Assembly: GCA_934394515.1 (NCBI GenBank)
Contig: CAKRRU010000114.1
Coordinates: 1-7,606 of the forward strand
Direction: 5' to 3'
Length of the DNA stretch: 7,606 nucleotides
Origin: an uncultured Acetatifactor sp.
GTDB taxonomy: Bacteria > Bacillota > Clostridia > Lachnospirales > Lachnospiraceae
Below are positions 1 through 6,020 of the stretch, piece by piece; position 1 is the first letter of the stretch; every line of letters begins with the position of its first letter. Below the pieces are notes generated by a model that did not search any database, was not told the origin of the DNA, and worked only from the letters and a program-made list of their open reading frames with translations. The translations under genes and the position numbers were made by a program.

Positions 1-111
1 TACAGGAACCGCAATTTGGCGAATACGGCGCTGAATAGTTACATGCATGGAAGAGTATACCGCCTGATGAGGGGAACGAGATGAAACGGCGGTAATACAG
101 GGAGAATACCA
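1..111. other. Left-edge sequence, no assignable gene
   Basis: Two plus-strand frames are open from the window edge: one runs 27 codons to a TGA at 82-84 and one runs 11 codons to a TAG at 36-38. Either could be the C-terminal end of an upstream gene, but both are too short to decide and neither peptide resembles a family I recognise. No convincing promoter for the next gene is visible, so that gene may be read from upstream. An AGGGAG ribosome binding site lies at 99-104. Confidence 0.3.
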
Positions 112-1488
112 ATGATACGAAATACAGGTCCGGGGAAGAGACTCCTGGCAGCAGGGATTGTGTTAATACTTGGCATGACCGGTTGTGGAACAGACAATGA
201 GATAGCTCTTGCAGGGACAGAAGTGATAGGAATAGAAGCAACAGCGGCGGTGGATTCCACGGAATTGACCGCCATCGGAGAAAATGTGCCGGAGGGGAAC
301 ACAGAGTCTGCGACCGCCGGAGATACAGAACAGACAGGAACTGCGAAGGAGACGGACGCAGCATCCGGGATAGAAGGAACACAGGGACAGGAATCACAGC
401 CCACAGTGGTGCCCTGGCAGGAGCAGGACACGGCGGACCGCATGGCCGGCCGGACGAAGGTGAAAGGCATTTACGTCACCGGTCCCAGGGCAGGCAGTGC
501 CGGGATGGAGGATCTGATCCGTCTGGTGGATGAGACAGAATTGAATGCCATGGTCATCGATGTGAAAAACGATGAAGGAAATGTGACATTTAAGTTGACC
601 AACGAAGAAATCCTGCAGGATATTCCGGTGTTGGACCAGATCGTGCAGATGCAGGCAGGGGTGCGTTATATCCGGGATATTCAGGCGCTGATGCAGGAAG
701 TAAAGGATCATGATATTTATACCATCGCAAGAATCGTGTGTTTTAAAGATCCGTGCCTTGCGGCGGCGCAGCCGGAACTGGCATTGCGTAAGCCTGACGG
801 TAAGCCGGTGACGGATGCCAACGGGCTGGCCTGGGTGAATCCTTATAAGCAGGAGGTCTGGGAATATCTGACAGAGCTTGCGGAGATGGCGGCAGATCTG
901 GGTTTTGATGAGATTCAGTATGATTATGTGCGATTCCCGGTAGGTTCGGATGCCGATGCGGCGGATTACGGTGTGGATATGGAAGCCTATCCGAAGCGGC
1001 AGGCTATACAGGATTTTCTCTCCTATGCGGGAGACAGACTTCATGAAAAGGGCTGTGTGGTCACGGCAGATGTCTTTGGCACCATCATCGGAAGCGAGAC
1101 AGACGTACAGACCGTAGGGCAGGATTACACGGCGCTGGGACAGACTGTGGATGCCATCAGCCCTATGGTATATCCGTCCCATTATGCCAATGGCGTATTC
1201 GGGCTGAAGGTACCGGATGCCCACCCTTACGAAACAGTATCGGCCGCCATGCAGGGTTCTGCGGAAGAACTGCAGTCGATCCCGGAAGCGGAACGGGCCG
1301 TAGTAAGACCCTGGCTGCAGGCATTTACGGCCACCTGGGTTCCGGGGCATATCTCCTATAACGGAATTCAGATCCGGGAACAGATTCAGGCGGTCTATGA
1401 TGCAGGATATGAGGAATGGATCCTGTGGAATGCAACGAACCGCTATTCTCCGGATGGATTACTTGCCGCAGGAGAAGAGCAGCAATAG
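112..1488 (+). CDS. Lipoprotein with putative glycoside hydrolase domain (DUF4015 type)
   Basis: This 458-residue protein starts with a lipoprotein signal peptide: basic residues to R10, a hydrophobic stretch at 11-22, and a lipobox MTGC with the lipidated cysteine at C25. A low-complexity Thr/Glu/Ala/Gly linker (about 26-112) should span the cell wall. The catalytic-type domain runs from about 115 to 450 and begins with KGIYVTG. It resembles the DUF4015 putative glycosyl hydrolase family, a TIM barrel. Landmarks are VIDVKND (148-154), the acidic strand GFDEIQYDYVRFP (264-276), VTADVFG (317-323), ISPMVYPSHY (349-358) and RPWLQAF (399-405). D266, E267, D271 and D320 are candidate catalytic acids by position only. 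The substrate is unknown; a wall or extracellular polysaccharide is likely from the location. The ATG at 112 is chosen because AGGGAG (99-104) lies 7 nt upstream and it gives a complete signal peptide. It is followed after 73 bp by another exported protein, probably in the same operon. Confidence 0.85.
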   Translation: MIRNTGPGKRLLAAGIVLILGMTGCGTDNEIALAGTEVIGIEATAAVDSTELTAIGENVPEGNTESATAGDTEQTGTAKETDAASGIEGTQGQESQPTVVPWQEQDTADRMAGRTKVKGIYVTGPRAGSAGMEDLIRLVDETELNAMVIDVKNDEGNVTFKLTNEEILQDIPVLDQIVQMQAGVRYIRDIQALMQEVKDHDIYTIARIVCFKDPCLAAAQPELALRKPDGKPVTDANGLAWVNPYKQEVWEYLTELAEMAADLGFDEIQYDYVRFPVGSDADAADYGVDMEAYPKRQAIQDFLSYAGDRLHEKGCVVTADVFGTIIGSETDVQTVGQDYTALGQTVDAISPMVYPSHYANGVFGLKVPDAHPYETVSAAMQGSAEELQSIPEAERAVVRPWLQAFTATWVPGHISYNGIQIREQIQAVYDAGYEEWILWNATNRYSPDGLLAAGEEQQ

Positions 1489-1514
1489 AGGCAGAAGCCG
1501 GCTTTATAACAAAT

Positions 1515-1543
1515 CCGGGCAGGAGCACAAGCCAGGAGCCCGG
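1515..1543 (+). promoter_or_regulatory. Intercistronic hairpin with SD-like loop
   Basis: CCGGGC (1515-1520) pairs perfectly with GCCCGG (1538-1543) around a 17-nt loop. AGGAGC occurs at 1521-1526 in the loop and again at 1534-1539, partly in the 3' arm. A third copy at 1550-1555 contains the ribosome binding site of the next gene. No T-run follows, so this is not an intrinsic terminator. It could be an mRNA processing or stability element or could affect translation of the downstream gene; that role is inferred. Confidence 0.4.
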
Positions 1544-1549
1544 TCTGAT

Positions 1550-1554
1550 AGGAG
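1550..1554 (+). promoter_or_regulatory. Ribosome binding site deciding the start at 1562
   Basis: AGGAG lies 7 nt before the ATG at 1562. The reading frame stays open back to 1397, but the upstream ATG codons lie inside the preceding gene and would put a hydrophilic leader before the hydrophobic segment. The 1562 start places that segment at the N-terminus. Confidence 0.75.
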
Positions 1555-1561
1555 CATAAGC

Positions 1562-3154
1562 ATGAAAGTAGTCAATAAGATCATGATAGGAATTGCAGCG
1601 TTGTGTCTGCTGTTGTGTGGCGGAATCCTGGTATTCGCATTGAACCCCAATATGACCAGTTCTCTGGCTCAGAAACTGTATGGCAATACAGTGGATATGC
1701 CCCCTGGAACCGAAGAGACCGGGGAAGGACAGACTTCCGGGAATAGAAATATCAGTGTGACGCTTCCTAATGGTATGCCGGGGGAAATGAACGGCTACGT
1801 GGCACCGTCCATGGACCAGATGCAGATTCCGGAGGACGTCAGCGGCAAGACAGGATTTACTCCCGTGCAGCCGGAAGAACAGCAGATTCCGGATCAGGAA
1901 GCACAGACTCTGGAGAAAACGTTAGGTCCCGGAGAGACGGGAGACGGGCTGTCATTTTCTACAGAGGAATATCCCTATTATCAGATGCTGTCGGAGAATC
2001 AGCAGTCTGTATACCGGCAGATCTATGCAAATGCACAGGAACTGACGGAGCGTTTTGTACCGGAGAATACAGTGTCTGCCGGTGACGTGAAGACGGCTTT
2101 TGAGGCAGTGATCGGGGATCATCCGGAGTTATTCTGGCTGGAGCCAGGTTATTCCAGCAAATATCTGTCTAACGGTCAGTGTGTGGAGATCGATTTAAAA
2201 TATAACAGTACGGCAAGTGACCTGGAGAACGCAAAGCAGAGATTCGATGAGGCAGCGCAGAATATGATATCCGGGGCTGCGTCCCTTGGCAGTGACTATG
2301 AAAAAGAAAAGTATGTGCATGACGCGCTGGCTGCTGCGGTGACCTATGATCTGTCCGCGGATATGAACCAGAGTGCCTATAGCGCACTGGTAAACGGAAG
2401 AAGTGTGTGTGCCGGCTATGCCAGAGCCTATCAGTATCTGTTGCAGCAGCTTGGGATTCCATGCTATTACTGCACCGGCTATTCCGGCGGAAATCATGCA
2501 TGGAATATTGTGAAGCTGGATGACGGATATTACAATGTCGATATGACCTGGGATGATGCGGATCCGGTCCGTTATGATTACTTTAACAAGACGGATGCAG
2601 ATTTTGCCTCCACCCATGTGAGACAGAACTTGTCGGTATATCTGCCGGCCTGCAACGGGACGGCCTACAGCGGGGAGAATACGACAGGTGCTGCAGATAC
2701 ACAGCAGCCGTCTGACGGGAACGGTACGGATCCGGGACAGACGGCAGACGCAACTCAGGATCCGGAGCAGCCGGGAGACAGCCTGAGCGATTATATCAAT
2801 CCGGATCCGCAGGAGCCGCTTCGCTACCCTTCCGGCAATACCGGAAACTCCGACAGTGATGCCGAAGCCACACCGGAACCCCGAGAGGATGCACTGACGG
2901 ATCTGAGTTCTTACTATGCGGATTGTAAGAATAGGCTGACGGCACTGGGAAGCGGCGACCAGCATTTTGACAATGTGGTGCCCAAGAGCCTGTGGAGCAG
3001 TATTGAGCAGGCCTACAATACCGGAGCCTACGAGCAGGGATATGTGGTGGATGTGTTAAAAGATCTCGGAATGCAGTACTTTGCGATCCAGGTGCAGTTG
3101 GTGGATCTCGGAGACGGATATTACAGAGTGTATCATAATGTTGTGACTTATTAG
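1562..3154 (+). CDS. Secreted or membrane-anchored transglutaminase-like protein
   Basis: This 530-residue protein has an N-terminal hydrophobic segment (about residues 7-26) after a short basic start, so it is a signal peptide or uncleaved anchor. Residues 30-130 are a Pro/Gln/Glu/Gly-rich linker. A transglutaminase-like domain covers about 135-360. Its triad is visible as C283 in RSVCAGYARAY, H312 in GNHAWNIV and D327 in YYNVDMTWDD, the arrangement of the papain-like transglutaminase superfamily. A second Ser/Asp/Pro-rich linker (about 365-445) joins a C-terminal module of about 85 residues (446-530) that I do not recognise. Members of this superfamily act as cross-linking enzymes or as cysteine proteases or amidases; which applies here cannot be told from the sequence. 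It lies 73 bp after the lipoprotein gene with no terminator between, and a strong terminator follows, so the two probably form one transcript acting at the cell surface. Confidence 0.85.
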   Translation: MKVVNKIMIGIAALCLLLCGGILVFALNPNMTSSLAQKLYGNTVDMPPGTEETGEGQTSGNRNISVTLPNGMPGEMNGYVAPSMDQMQIPEDVSGKTGFTPVQPEEQQIPDQEAQTLEKTLGPGETGDGLSFSTEEYPYYQMLSENQQSVYRQIYANAQELTERFVPENTVSAGDVKTAFEAVIGDHPELFWLEPGYSSKYLSNGQCVEIDLKYNSTASDLENAKQRFDEAAQNMISGAASLGSDYEKEKYVHDALAAAVTYDLSADMNQSAYSALVNGRSVCAGYARAYQYLLQQLGIPCYYCTGYSGGNHAWNIVKLDDGYYNVDMTWDDADPVRYDYFNKTDADFASTHVRQNLSVYLPACNGTAYSGENTTGAADTQQPSDGNGTDPGQTADATQDPEQPGDSLSDYINPDPQEPLRYPSGNTGNSDSDAEATPEPREDALTDLSSYYADCKNRLTALGSGDQHFDNVVPKSLWSSIEQAYNTGAYEQGYVVDVLKDLGMQYFAIQVQLVDLGDGYYRVYHNVVTY

Positions 3155-3165
3155 AGGGATGATTC

Positions 3166-3207
3166 AAAAATCGTTCGGCCTTTGCGGGTCGGGCGATTTT
3201 TCTTTTA
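3166..3207 (+). terminator. Strong intrinsic terminator
   Basis: A continuous 15-bp stem can be drawn: AAAAATCG (3166-3173) pairs with CGATTTTT (3194-3201), and TTCGGCC (3174-3180) pairs with GGGTCGG (3187-3193) with three G-T wobbles. The loop is 6 nt (3181-3186). The T-rich tract runs to 3207. It begins 11 bp after the stop codon of the transglutaminase-like gene and ends that transcription unit. Confidence 0.9.
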
Positions 3208-3216
3208 GTGGCTCAG

Positions 3217-3381
3217 CTAGTATAACTCACCTTAATTAACAGCACGTTTCACTTGTCTAAATTTCCATCTGCTGCGTTGTCGTCAGTCAACGTAGCCAAC
3301 ACTACGTCTCCTTCCTCCGCCTTGCAGGCTGAAAATTTATCCTGCGCGAAACATACTGTTATTAAGGGTGAGTTATACTAG
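3217..3381. repeat. 165-bp long-hairpin element, MITE-like
   Basis: The ends are perfect 15-bp inverted repeats, CTAGTATAACTCACC at 3217-3231 and its complement at 3367-3381. Pairing continues inward imperfectly: AACAG (3238-3242) with CTGTT (3356-3360), GTTTC (3246-3250) with GAAAC (3348-3352), TAAATTT (3258-3264) with AAATTTA (3333-3339), and CTGC (3269-3272) with GCAG (3324-3327). At the centre is a perfect small hairpin, ACGTAG (3290-3295) with CTACGT (3302-3307). No open frame of useful length lies inside. The whole unit folds as one hairpin, as miniature inverted-repeat elements or dispersed palindromic repeats do. I see no clear target-site duplication. It sits between a terminator and the next promoter, a tolerated insertion site. 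Confidence 0.65.
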
Positions 3382-3451
3382 GTAGTTACTTATATTATTA
3401 TGCGGTATTAGCAGTATTATTAAAAGAAAATAAGAATCATTACTAATATTA
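3382..3451. other. AT-rich region upstream of the redox operon promoter
   Basis: This very AT-rich stretch contains short direct repeats (GTATTA twice) and A/T tracts directly upstream of the -35 box at 3452. It could act as an UP-like element, but no specific site can be named and no coding frame is visible. Confidence 0.35.
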
Positions 3452-3480
3452 TTGACAGATAATTATATCTGAATTATAAT
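3452..3480 (+). promoter_or_regulatory. Consensus sigma-A-type promoter for the redox operon
   Basis: TTGACA at 3452-3457 and TATAAT at 3475-3480 are both perfect consensus hexamers with a 17-bp spacer. Transcription should start near 3487, giving a leader of about 108 nt before the ATG at 3595. The leader shows no obvious riboswitch or terminator structure. Confidence 0.88.
3456..3471. promoter_or_regulatory. Palindromic putative operator in the promoter spacer
   Basis: CAGATA (3456-3461) and TATCTG (3466-3471) form a perfect inverted repeat around ATTA. It overlaps the last two bases of the -35 box and fills most of the spacer up to the -10 box. A bound repressor would block RNA polymerase, which would suit a promoter with otherwise perfect consensus. 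The regulator is unknown; the sequence does not match the canonical Rex or Fnr sites as I know them. Confidence 0.45.
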
Positions 3481-3581
3481 AAGAATAAAGAAATAAATGG
3501 TAATAAATAAAACGCACAGGAAAAGACATACTAAACATAATCATCCGGAAACACGTTGATGTATGTAAAAATACTTCAGAA

Positions 3582-3587
3582 AAGGAG
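3582..3587 (+). promoter_or_regulatory. Ribosome binding site deciding the start at 3595
   Basis: AAGGAG lies 7 nt before the ATG at 3595. An in-frame TTG at 3556 followed by ATG at 3559 would add 13 or 12 residues but has no ribosome binding site and would place this purine tract inside the gene. Confidence 0.8.
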
Positions 3588-3594
3588 AACACAC

Positions 3595-4218
3595 ATGAAT
3601 AACAAAGCAATGCATAAATTAAGCTATGGATTATATGTAGTAACTACGAGGGATGCAGAGAAGGCGAACGGTTGTATCGTCAATACTGCGATTCAGGCGG
3701 CATCCTCACCGAATCAGATCTGCGTCTGCATTAACAAGGCAAATCATACACATGATATGCTGCTTCAGACCGGTGTATTTAATGTATCGGTGATCAGCAA
3801 GACAGCAGATTTTTTCCTGTATCAGAGGTTCGGTTTTAAGTCCGGCAGAGATGTGGACAAATTTGCGGATTACACAGCATATAAAAACGCGGAAAACGGA
3901 GTACCCTATATCACGGAAGGAACCAATGCATATCTGGCTGTAAAGGTCAGCCAGACCGTGGATCTGGGATCCCATACCATGTTTATCGGGGAAGTGACCG
4001 AGATGGAAGTCTTAAGCGAAGAGGCATCGGCGAACTATGAGTATTATCAGAATAATGTAAAGCCGAAGCCACAGGAAGCCGTTAAGACGGCTGACGGACA
4101 GACGATATGGCGCTGTACGATCTGCGGTTATGAATATGTGGGCGAAGAACTGCCGGAAGATTTTATCTGTCCGCTGTGTAAGCATCCGGCATCGGATTTC
4201 GAGAAAGTAGTGAAATAG
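3595..4218 (+). CDS. hrb: High-molecular-weight rubredoxin (flavin reductase-rubredoxin fusion)
   Basis: This 207-residue cytoplasmic protein has an N-terminal flavin reductase-like FMN-binding domain (about 1-155, starting MHKLSYGLYVVTT, with NGCIVNTAIQAAS near 25-37) and a C-terminal short rubredoxin domain (about 170-205). The rubredoxin iron ligands are C174 and C177 (WRCTICGYEY) and C192 and C195 (ICPLCKHPASDF). The domain order matches the Hrb/flavoredoxin-rubredoxin family. In Moorella thermoacetica such a protein takes electrons from NADH and passes them to the flavodiiron protein FprA, which reduces NO and O2. No flavodiiron gene is in this window, so the partner must lie elsewhere. 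The gene is first in an operon behind a consensus promoter. Its TAG stop overlaps the ribosome binding site of the lactate dehydrogenase gene, so translation of the two is probably coupled. Confidence 0.9.
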   Translation: MNNKAMHKLSYGLYVVTTRDAEKANGCIVNTAIQAASSPNQICVCINKANHTHDMLLQTGVFNVSVISKTADFFLYQRFGFKSGRDVDKFADYTAYKNAENGVPYITEGTNAYLAVKVSQTVDLGSHTMFIGEVTEMEVLSEEASANYEYYQNNVKPKPQEAVKTADGQTIWRCTICGYEYVGEELPEDFICPLCKHPASDFEKVVK

Positions 4219-4222
4219 GAGG
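4217..4222 (+). promoter_or_regulatory. Ribosome binding site overlapping the upstream stop codon
   Basis: AGGAGG begins inside the TAG stop (4216-4218) of the rubredoxin gene and lies 8 nt before the ATG at 4231. This ties lactate dehydrogenase translation to that of its upstream neighbour. Confidence 0.85.
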
Positions 4223-4230
4223 TAAACGAT

Positions 4231-5181
4231 ATGAGTATCGACAGCAGAAAAGTAGTAGTGATCGGGTGCGGATTTGTAGGATCATCGTCCGCATTCGCCT
4301 TAATGCAGAGTAAACTTTTTTCCGAGATGGTGTTGATCGATGCGGATCACGGACGGGCGGAAGGCGAGGCAATGGACATCAGCCACGGCATGGCATTCAC
4401 CAGTCCCATGAAAATATATGCAGGAGATTATGATGACATCTCAGATGCGGCAGTTATCATCATCACAGCCGGAGCAAACCAGAAGCCGGATGAGACCAGA
4501 CTGGACCTGATCAAGAAAAACAGTGCCATTATGAAATCCATCATCGGAGAGATCAAGAAGCGCCCGTTTGAGGGAATCCTTTTGATCGTATCGAATCCGG
4601 TAGATATTCTGACCTATATTGCGCTGAAGGAATCCGGGTATCCCGCAAATCGTGTCATCGGGTCAGGAACTGTACTGGATACCGGAAGATTTCGGTACGA
4701 ATTAGGAGAGCATCTGGGGGTGGACAGCCGGAGTGTGCATGCATTTATCATCGGTGAGCACGGTGACAGTGAACTGGCGGCATGGAGCCACGCCAGAGTC
4801 GGTGGCATGCCGATTCATGATTTCTGCGAACTGCGCGGACATCATGACCATGAGGCAGCCATGGAGAAGATCTTCAACAGCGTGAAAAACAGTGCTTACG
4901 AGATCATTGCCAGAAAACACGCCACCTATTACGGAATCGCCATGGCGGTATGCAGGATCTGCGCTGCAATCGTCCGCAATGAACAGTCGATTCTGCCGGT
5001 ATCAAGTCTGATGACCGGGGAGTATGGTCTGCAGGACGTGGTCTTAAGCATCCCGGCAGTGGTGGATGAAAACGGCATTGAGACGGTCGTTCCCATTGAA
5101 CTCAATGAAAAAGAACTGACAGAATTAAAAAATTCTGCGGAAGTACTGAAAAAGGTGATTTCGGAGTTTTATTCATCGTAA
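4231..5181 (+). CDS. ldh: L-lactate dehydrogenase, probably FBP-activated
   Basis: This 316-residue enzyme has the normal length for NAD-dependent L-lactate dehydrogenase, which reduces pyruvate to lactate and reoxidises NADH. The Rossmann loop is GCGFVG (12-17), with D37 at the end of the second strand, as expected for NAD. Q84 in GANQKPDETR is the residue that favours pyruvate over oxaloacetate (malate dehydrogenases have Arg there), and R90 is the mobile-loop arginine. SNPVD is at 121-125. The catalytic set is D150, R153 and H177 (VLDTGRFR and IGEHGDSE). R155 and H170 align by spacing with the fructose-1,6-bisphosphate ligands R173 and H188 of the Geobacillus stearothermophilus enzyme, suggesting glycolytic allosteric activation. 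It lies 12 bp after the rubredoxin gene and ends 12 bp from the convergent regulator gene, with no evident terminator between. Confidence 0.93.
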   Translation: MSIDSRKVVVIGCGFVGSSSAFALMQSKLFSEMVLIDADHGRAEGEAMDISHGMAFTSPMKIYAGDYDDISDAAVIIITAGANQKPDETRLDLIKKNSAIMKSIIGEIKKRPFEGILLIVSNPVDILTYIALKESGYPANRVIGSGTVLDTGRFRYELGEHLGVDSRSVHAFIIGEHGDSELAAWSHARVGGMPIHDFCELRGHHDHEAAMEKIFNSVKNSAYEIIARKHATYYGIAMAVCRICAAIVRNEQSILPVSSLMTGEYGLQDVVLSIPAVVDENGIETVVPIELNEKELTELKNSAEVLKKVISEFYSS

Positions 5182-5193
5182 GACAGCCGGAGT

Positions 5194-5847
5194 TCAGATG
5201 TCATCCAAAGGTTTTAATAATGTAAAATGACTGCGCTGTGTCTGCAGGACGTCAAGCTTAACGAGCTTGCCGAGTTCTGTGGACATGGCGCTTCTTTCTA
5301 CGCCGAGATAATCAGCCAGTTCCTGCCGGTTAAAAGGAATCGTGAAATCATTGCTCCCTTTTTTGGTTGCCTGATCCGTGAGATAGGCCATTAGCTTTTC
5401 ACGGGTCGTCTTCCGGGAAGTGTATTTGATTTTCTGATTCAGGTAGATATTTTTTTGTGCAACGATACCCAGAAGATTTTGCACCAGAGTATGATGGAAT
5501 TTACAGCCATTGTCACACGTATTCAAGATTGCTTTTGCATTCAGAAAAGTGATCGAGCAATCCTCGGCAGCTACGATATCCACCGGGAGGACCGGAATCC
5601 CGGCACAGGCAAAGGCTTCTCCGAACAGGGAACCCTCGGAGATCGAAGCGGTGATATTGCGGTTGCCGTAGTAGTCATCCTGCAATACATGAATGGATCC
5701 GGACTGCACGATACCGATAAAATCCACCGGGTCGCCGGCATGCTTGATATATTCTTCTTTTTGATAAGTCTTTGTGTATGCATGCAGCCGTTTTAACATA
5801 ACGGGAATATCATCCGGGGAAATATTCTGAAAGAGCGGATTGTTCAT
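5194..5847 (-). CDS. Crp/Fnr-family transcriptional regulator
   Basis: This 217-residue protein has a cyclic-nucleotide-binding-like beta-roll domain (about 5-120, with the turn EGSLFGEAFA at 71-80), a dimerisation helix (about 118-145) and a C-terminal winged helix (about 150-215). The helix-turn-helix is near 174-192 (RQELADYLGVERSAMSTEL). It lacks the N-terminal cysteine cluster of oxygen-sensing Fnr. The cysteines C81, C97, C111 and C115 all lie in or just after the sensor domain, C111 and C115 as CDNGC. The signal it senses is unknown. The ATG at 5847 is chosen because AAGGAG (5855-5860) lies 7 nt upstream; a start at 5907 would lie upstream of this binding site and near the -10 box. The gene is divergent from the ferredoxin gene, which is a likely target, and convergent with lactate dehydrogenase. 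A palindrome over its own -35 box suggests autoregulation. Confidence 0.88.
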   Translation of the reverse strand: MNNPLFQNISPDDIPVMLKRLHAYTKTYQKEEYIKHAGDPVDFIGIVQSGSIHVLQDDYYGNRNITASISEGSLFGEAFACAGIPVLPVDIVAAEDCSITFLNAKAILNTCDNGCKFHHTLVQNLLGIVAQKNIYLNQKIKYTSRKTTREKLMAYLTDQATKKGSNDFTIPFNRQELADYLGVERSAMSTELGKLVKLDVLQTQRSHFTLLKPLDDI

Positions 5848-5854
5848 AATAAGT

Positions 5855-5860
5855 CTCCTT
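5855..5860 (-). promoter_or_regulatory. Ribosome binding site of the Crp/Fnr gene
   Basis: AAGGAG on the minus strand lies 7 nt before the ATG at 5847 and fixes the start, excluding the 20-residue upstream extension. Confidence 0.8.
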
Positions 5861-5891
5861 TTGTTGGAAAAACAACATACTAATGCAGAGA

Positions 5892-5920
5892 ATTTTAATA
5901 TAATCATGGCAGAAAGTCAA
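5892..5920 (-). promoter_or_regulatory. Promoter of the Crp/Fnr gene
   Basis: On the minus strand, TTGACT (5915-5920) and TAAAAT (5892-5897) are separated by 17 bp and each differs from consensus at one base. Transcription should start near 5885, giving a leader of about 38 nt. The 14-bp palindrome at 5917-5930 overlaps the -35 box. Confidence 0.65.
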
Positions 5921-5930
5921 GATATCATGA
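5917..5930. promoter_or_regulatory. Putative regulator binding palindrome, site 1
   Basis: TCAAGATATCATGA is a palindrome except for one mismatched pair and matches site 2 (6021-6034) at 12 of 14 positions. It overlaps the -35 box of the regulator gene and is centred about 38 bp upstream of its inferred transcription start. That is near the class II position used by Crp/Fnr activators, though it could equally be an autorepression site. Binding by the adjacent regulator is inferred. Confidence 0.5.
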
Positions 5931-6004
5931 GTGCAAGTGAGTCAATACGCTTACATGATTGATGAATGACGAATTGAATCATGATAGTTACGAAGCAACG
6001 GTAA

Positions 6005-6017
6005 GCACCGAAGGTGC
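6005..6017 (+). other. Small hairpin upstream of the ferredoxin gene
   Basis: GCACC (6005-6009) and GGTGC (6013-6017) form a perfect 5-bp inverted repeat around GAA. It lies between two copies of the direct repeat GAATCATGATA and 37 bp before the ribosome binding site. No T-run follows, so it is not an intrinsic terminator. Confidence 0.35.
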
Positions 6018-6020
6018 GAA

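Noticed and set aside
394..1350. Long minus-strand open frame opposite the lipoprotein gene
   Set aside because: Its protein is rich in His, Arg and Ile with no family resemblance, while the plus strand encodes a clear signal peptide and enzyme domain. It is an antisense shadow.
1397..1561. In-frame upstream extension of the transglutaminase-like gene
   Set aside because: It overlaps the end of the lipoprotein gene, has no good ribosome binding site and would bury the N-terminal hydrophobic segment behind 55 hydrophilic residues. AGGAG at 1550-1554 supports the 1562 start.
2560..2815. Repeated GGATCCG-like words in the transglutaminase-like gene
   Set aside because: Most encode Asp-Pro in a low-complexity linker, so codon preference in acidic, proline-rich sequence explains them without a DNA-level function.
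2195..2965. Long minus-strand open frame opposite the transglutaminase-like gene
   Set aside because: The plus strand has an intact catalytic triad and normal codon use; the minus-strand product looks random and lacks a ribosome binding site.
3217..3381. CRISPR array or riboswitch at the first hairpin element
   Set aside because: There are no regularly spaced direct repeats, and the segment lies upstream of the promoter rather than in the leader, so neither interpretation fits.
5182..5193. Possible bidirectional terminator between ldh and the Crp/Fnr gene
   Set aside because: The 12-bp gap holds no stem-loop with a T-run on either strand; only a 4-bp GACA/TGTC match extending into the regulator gene is seen.
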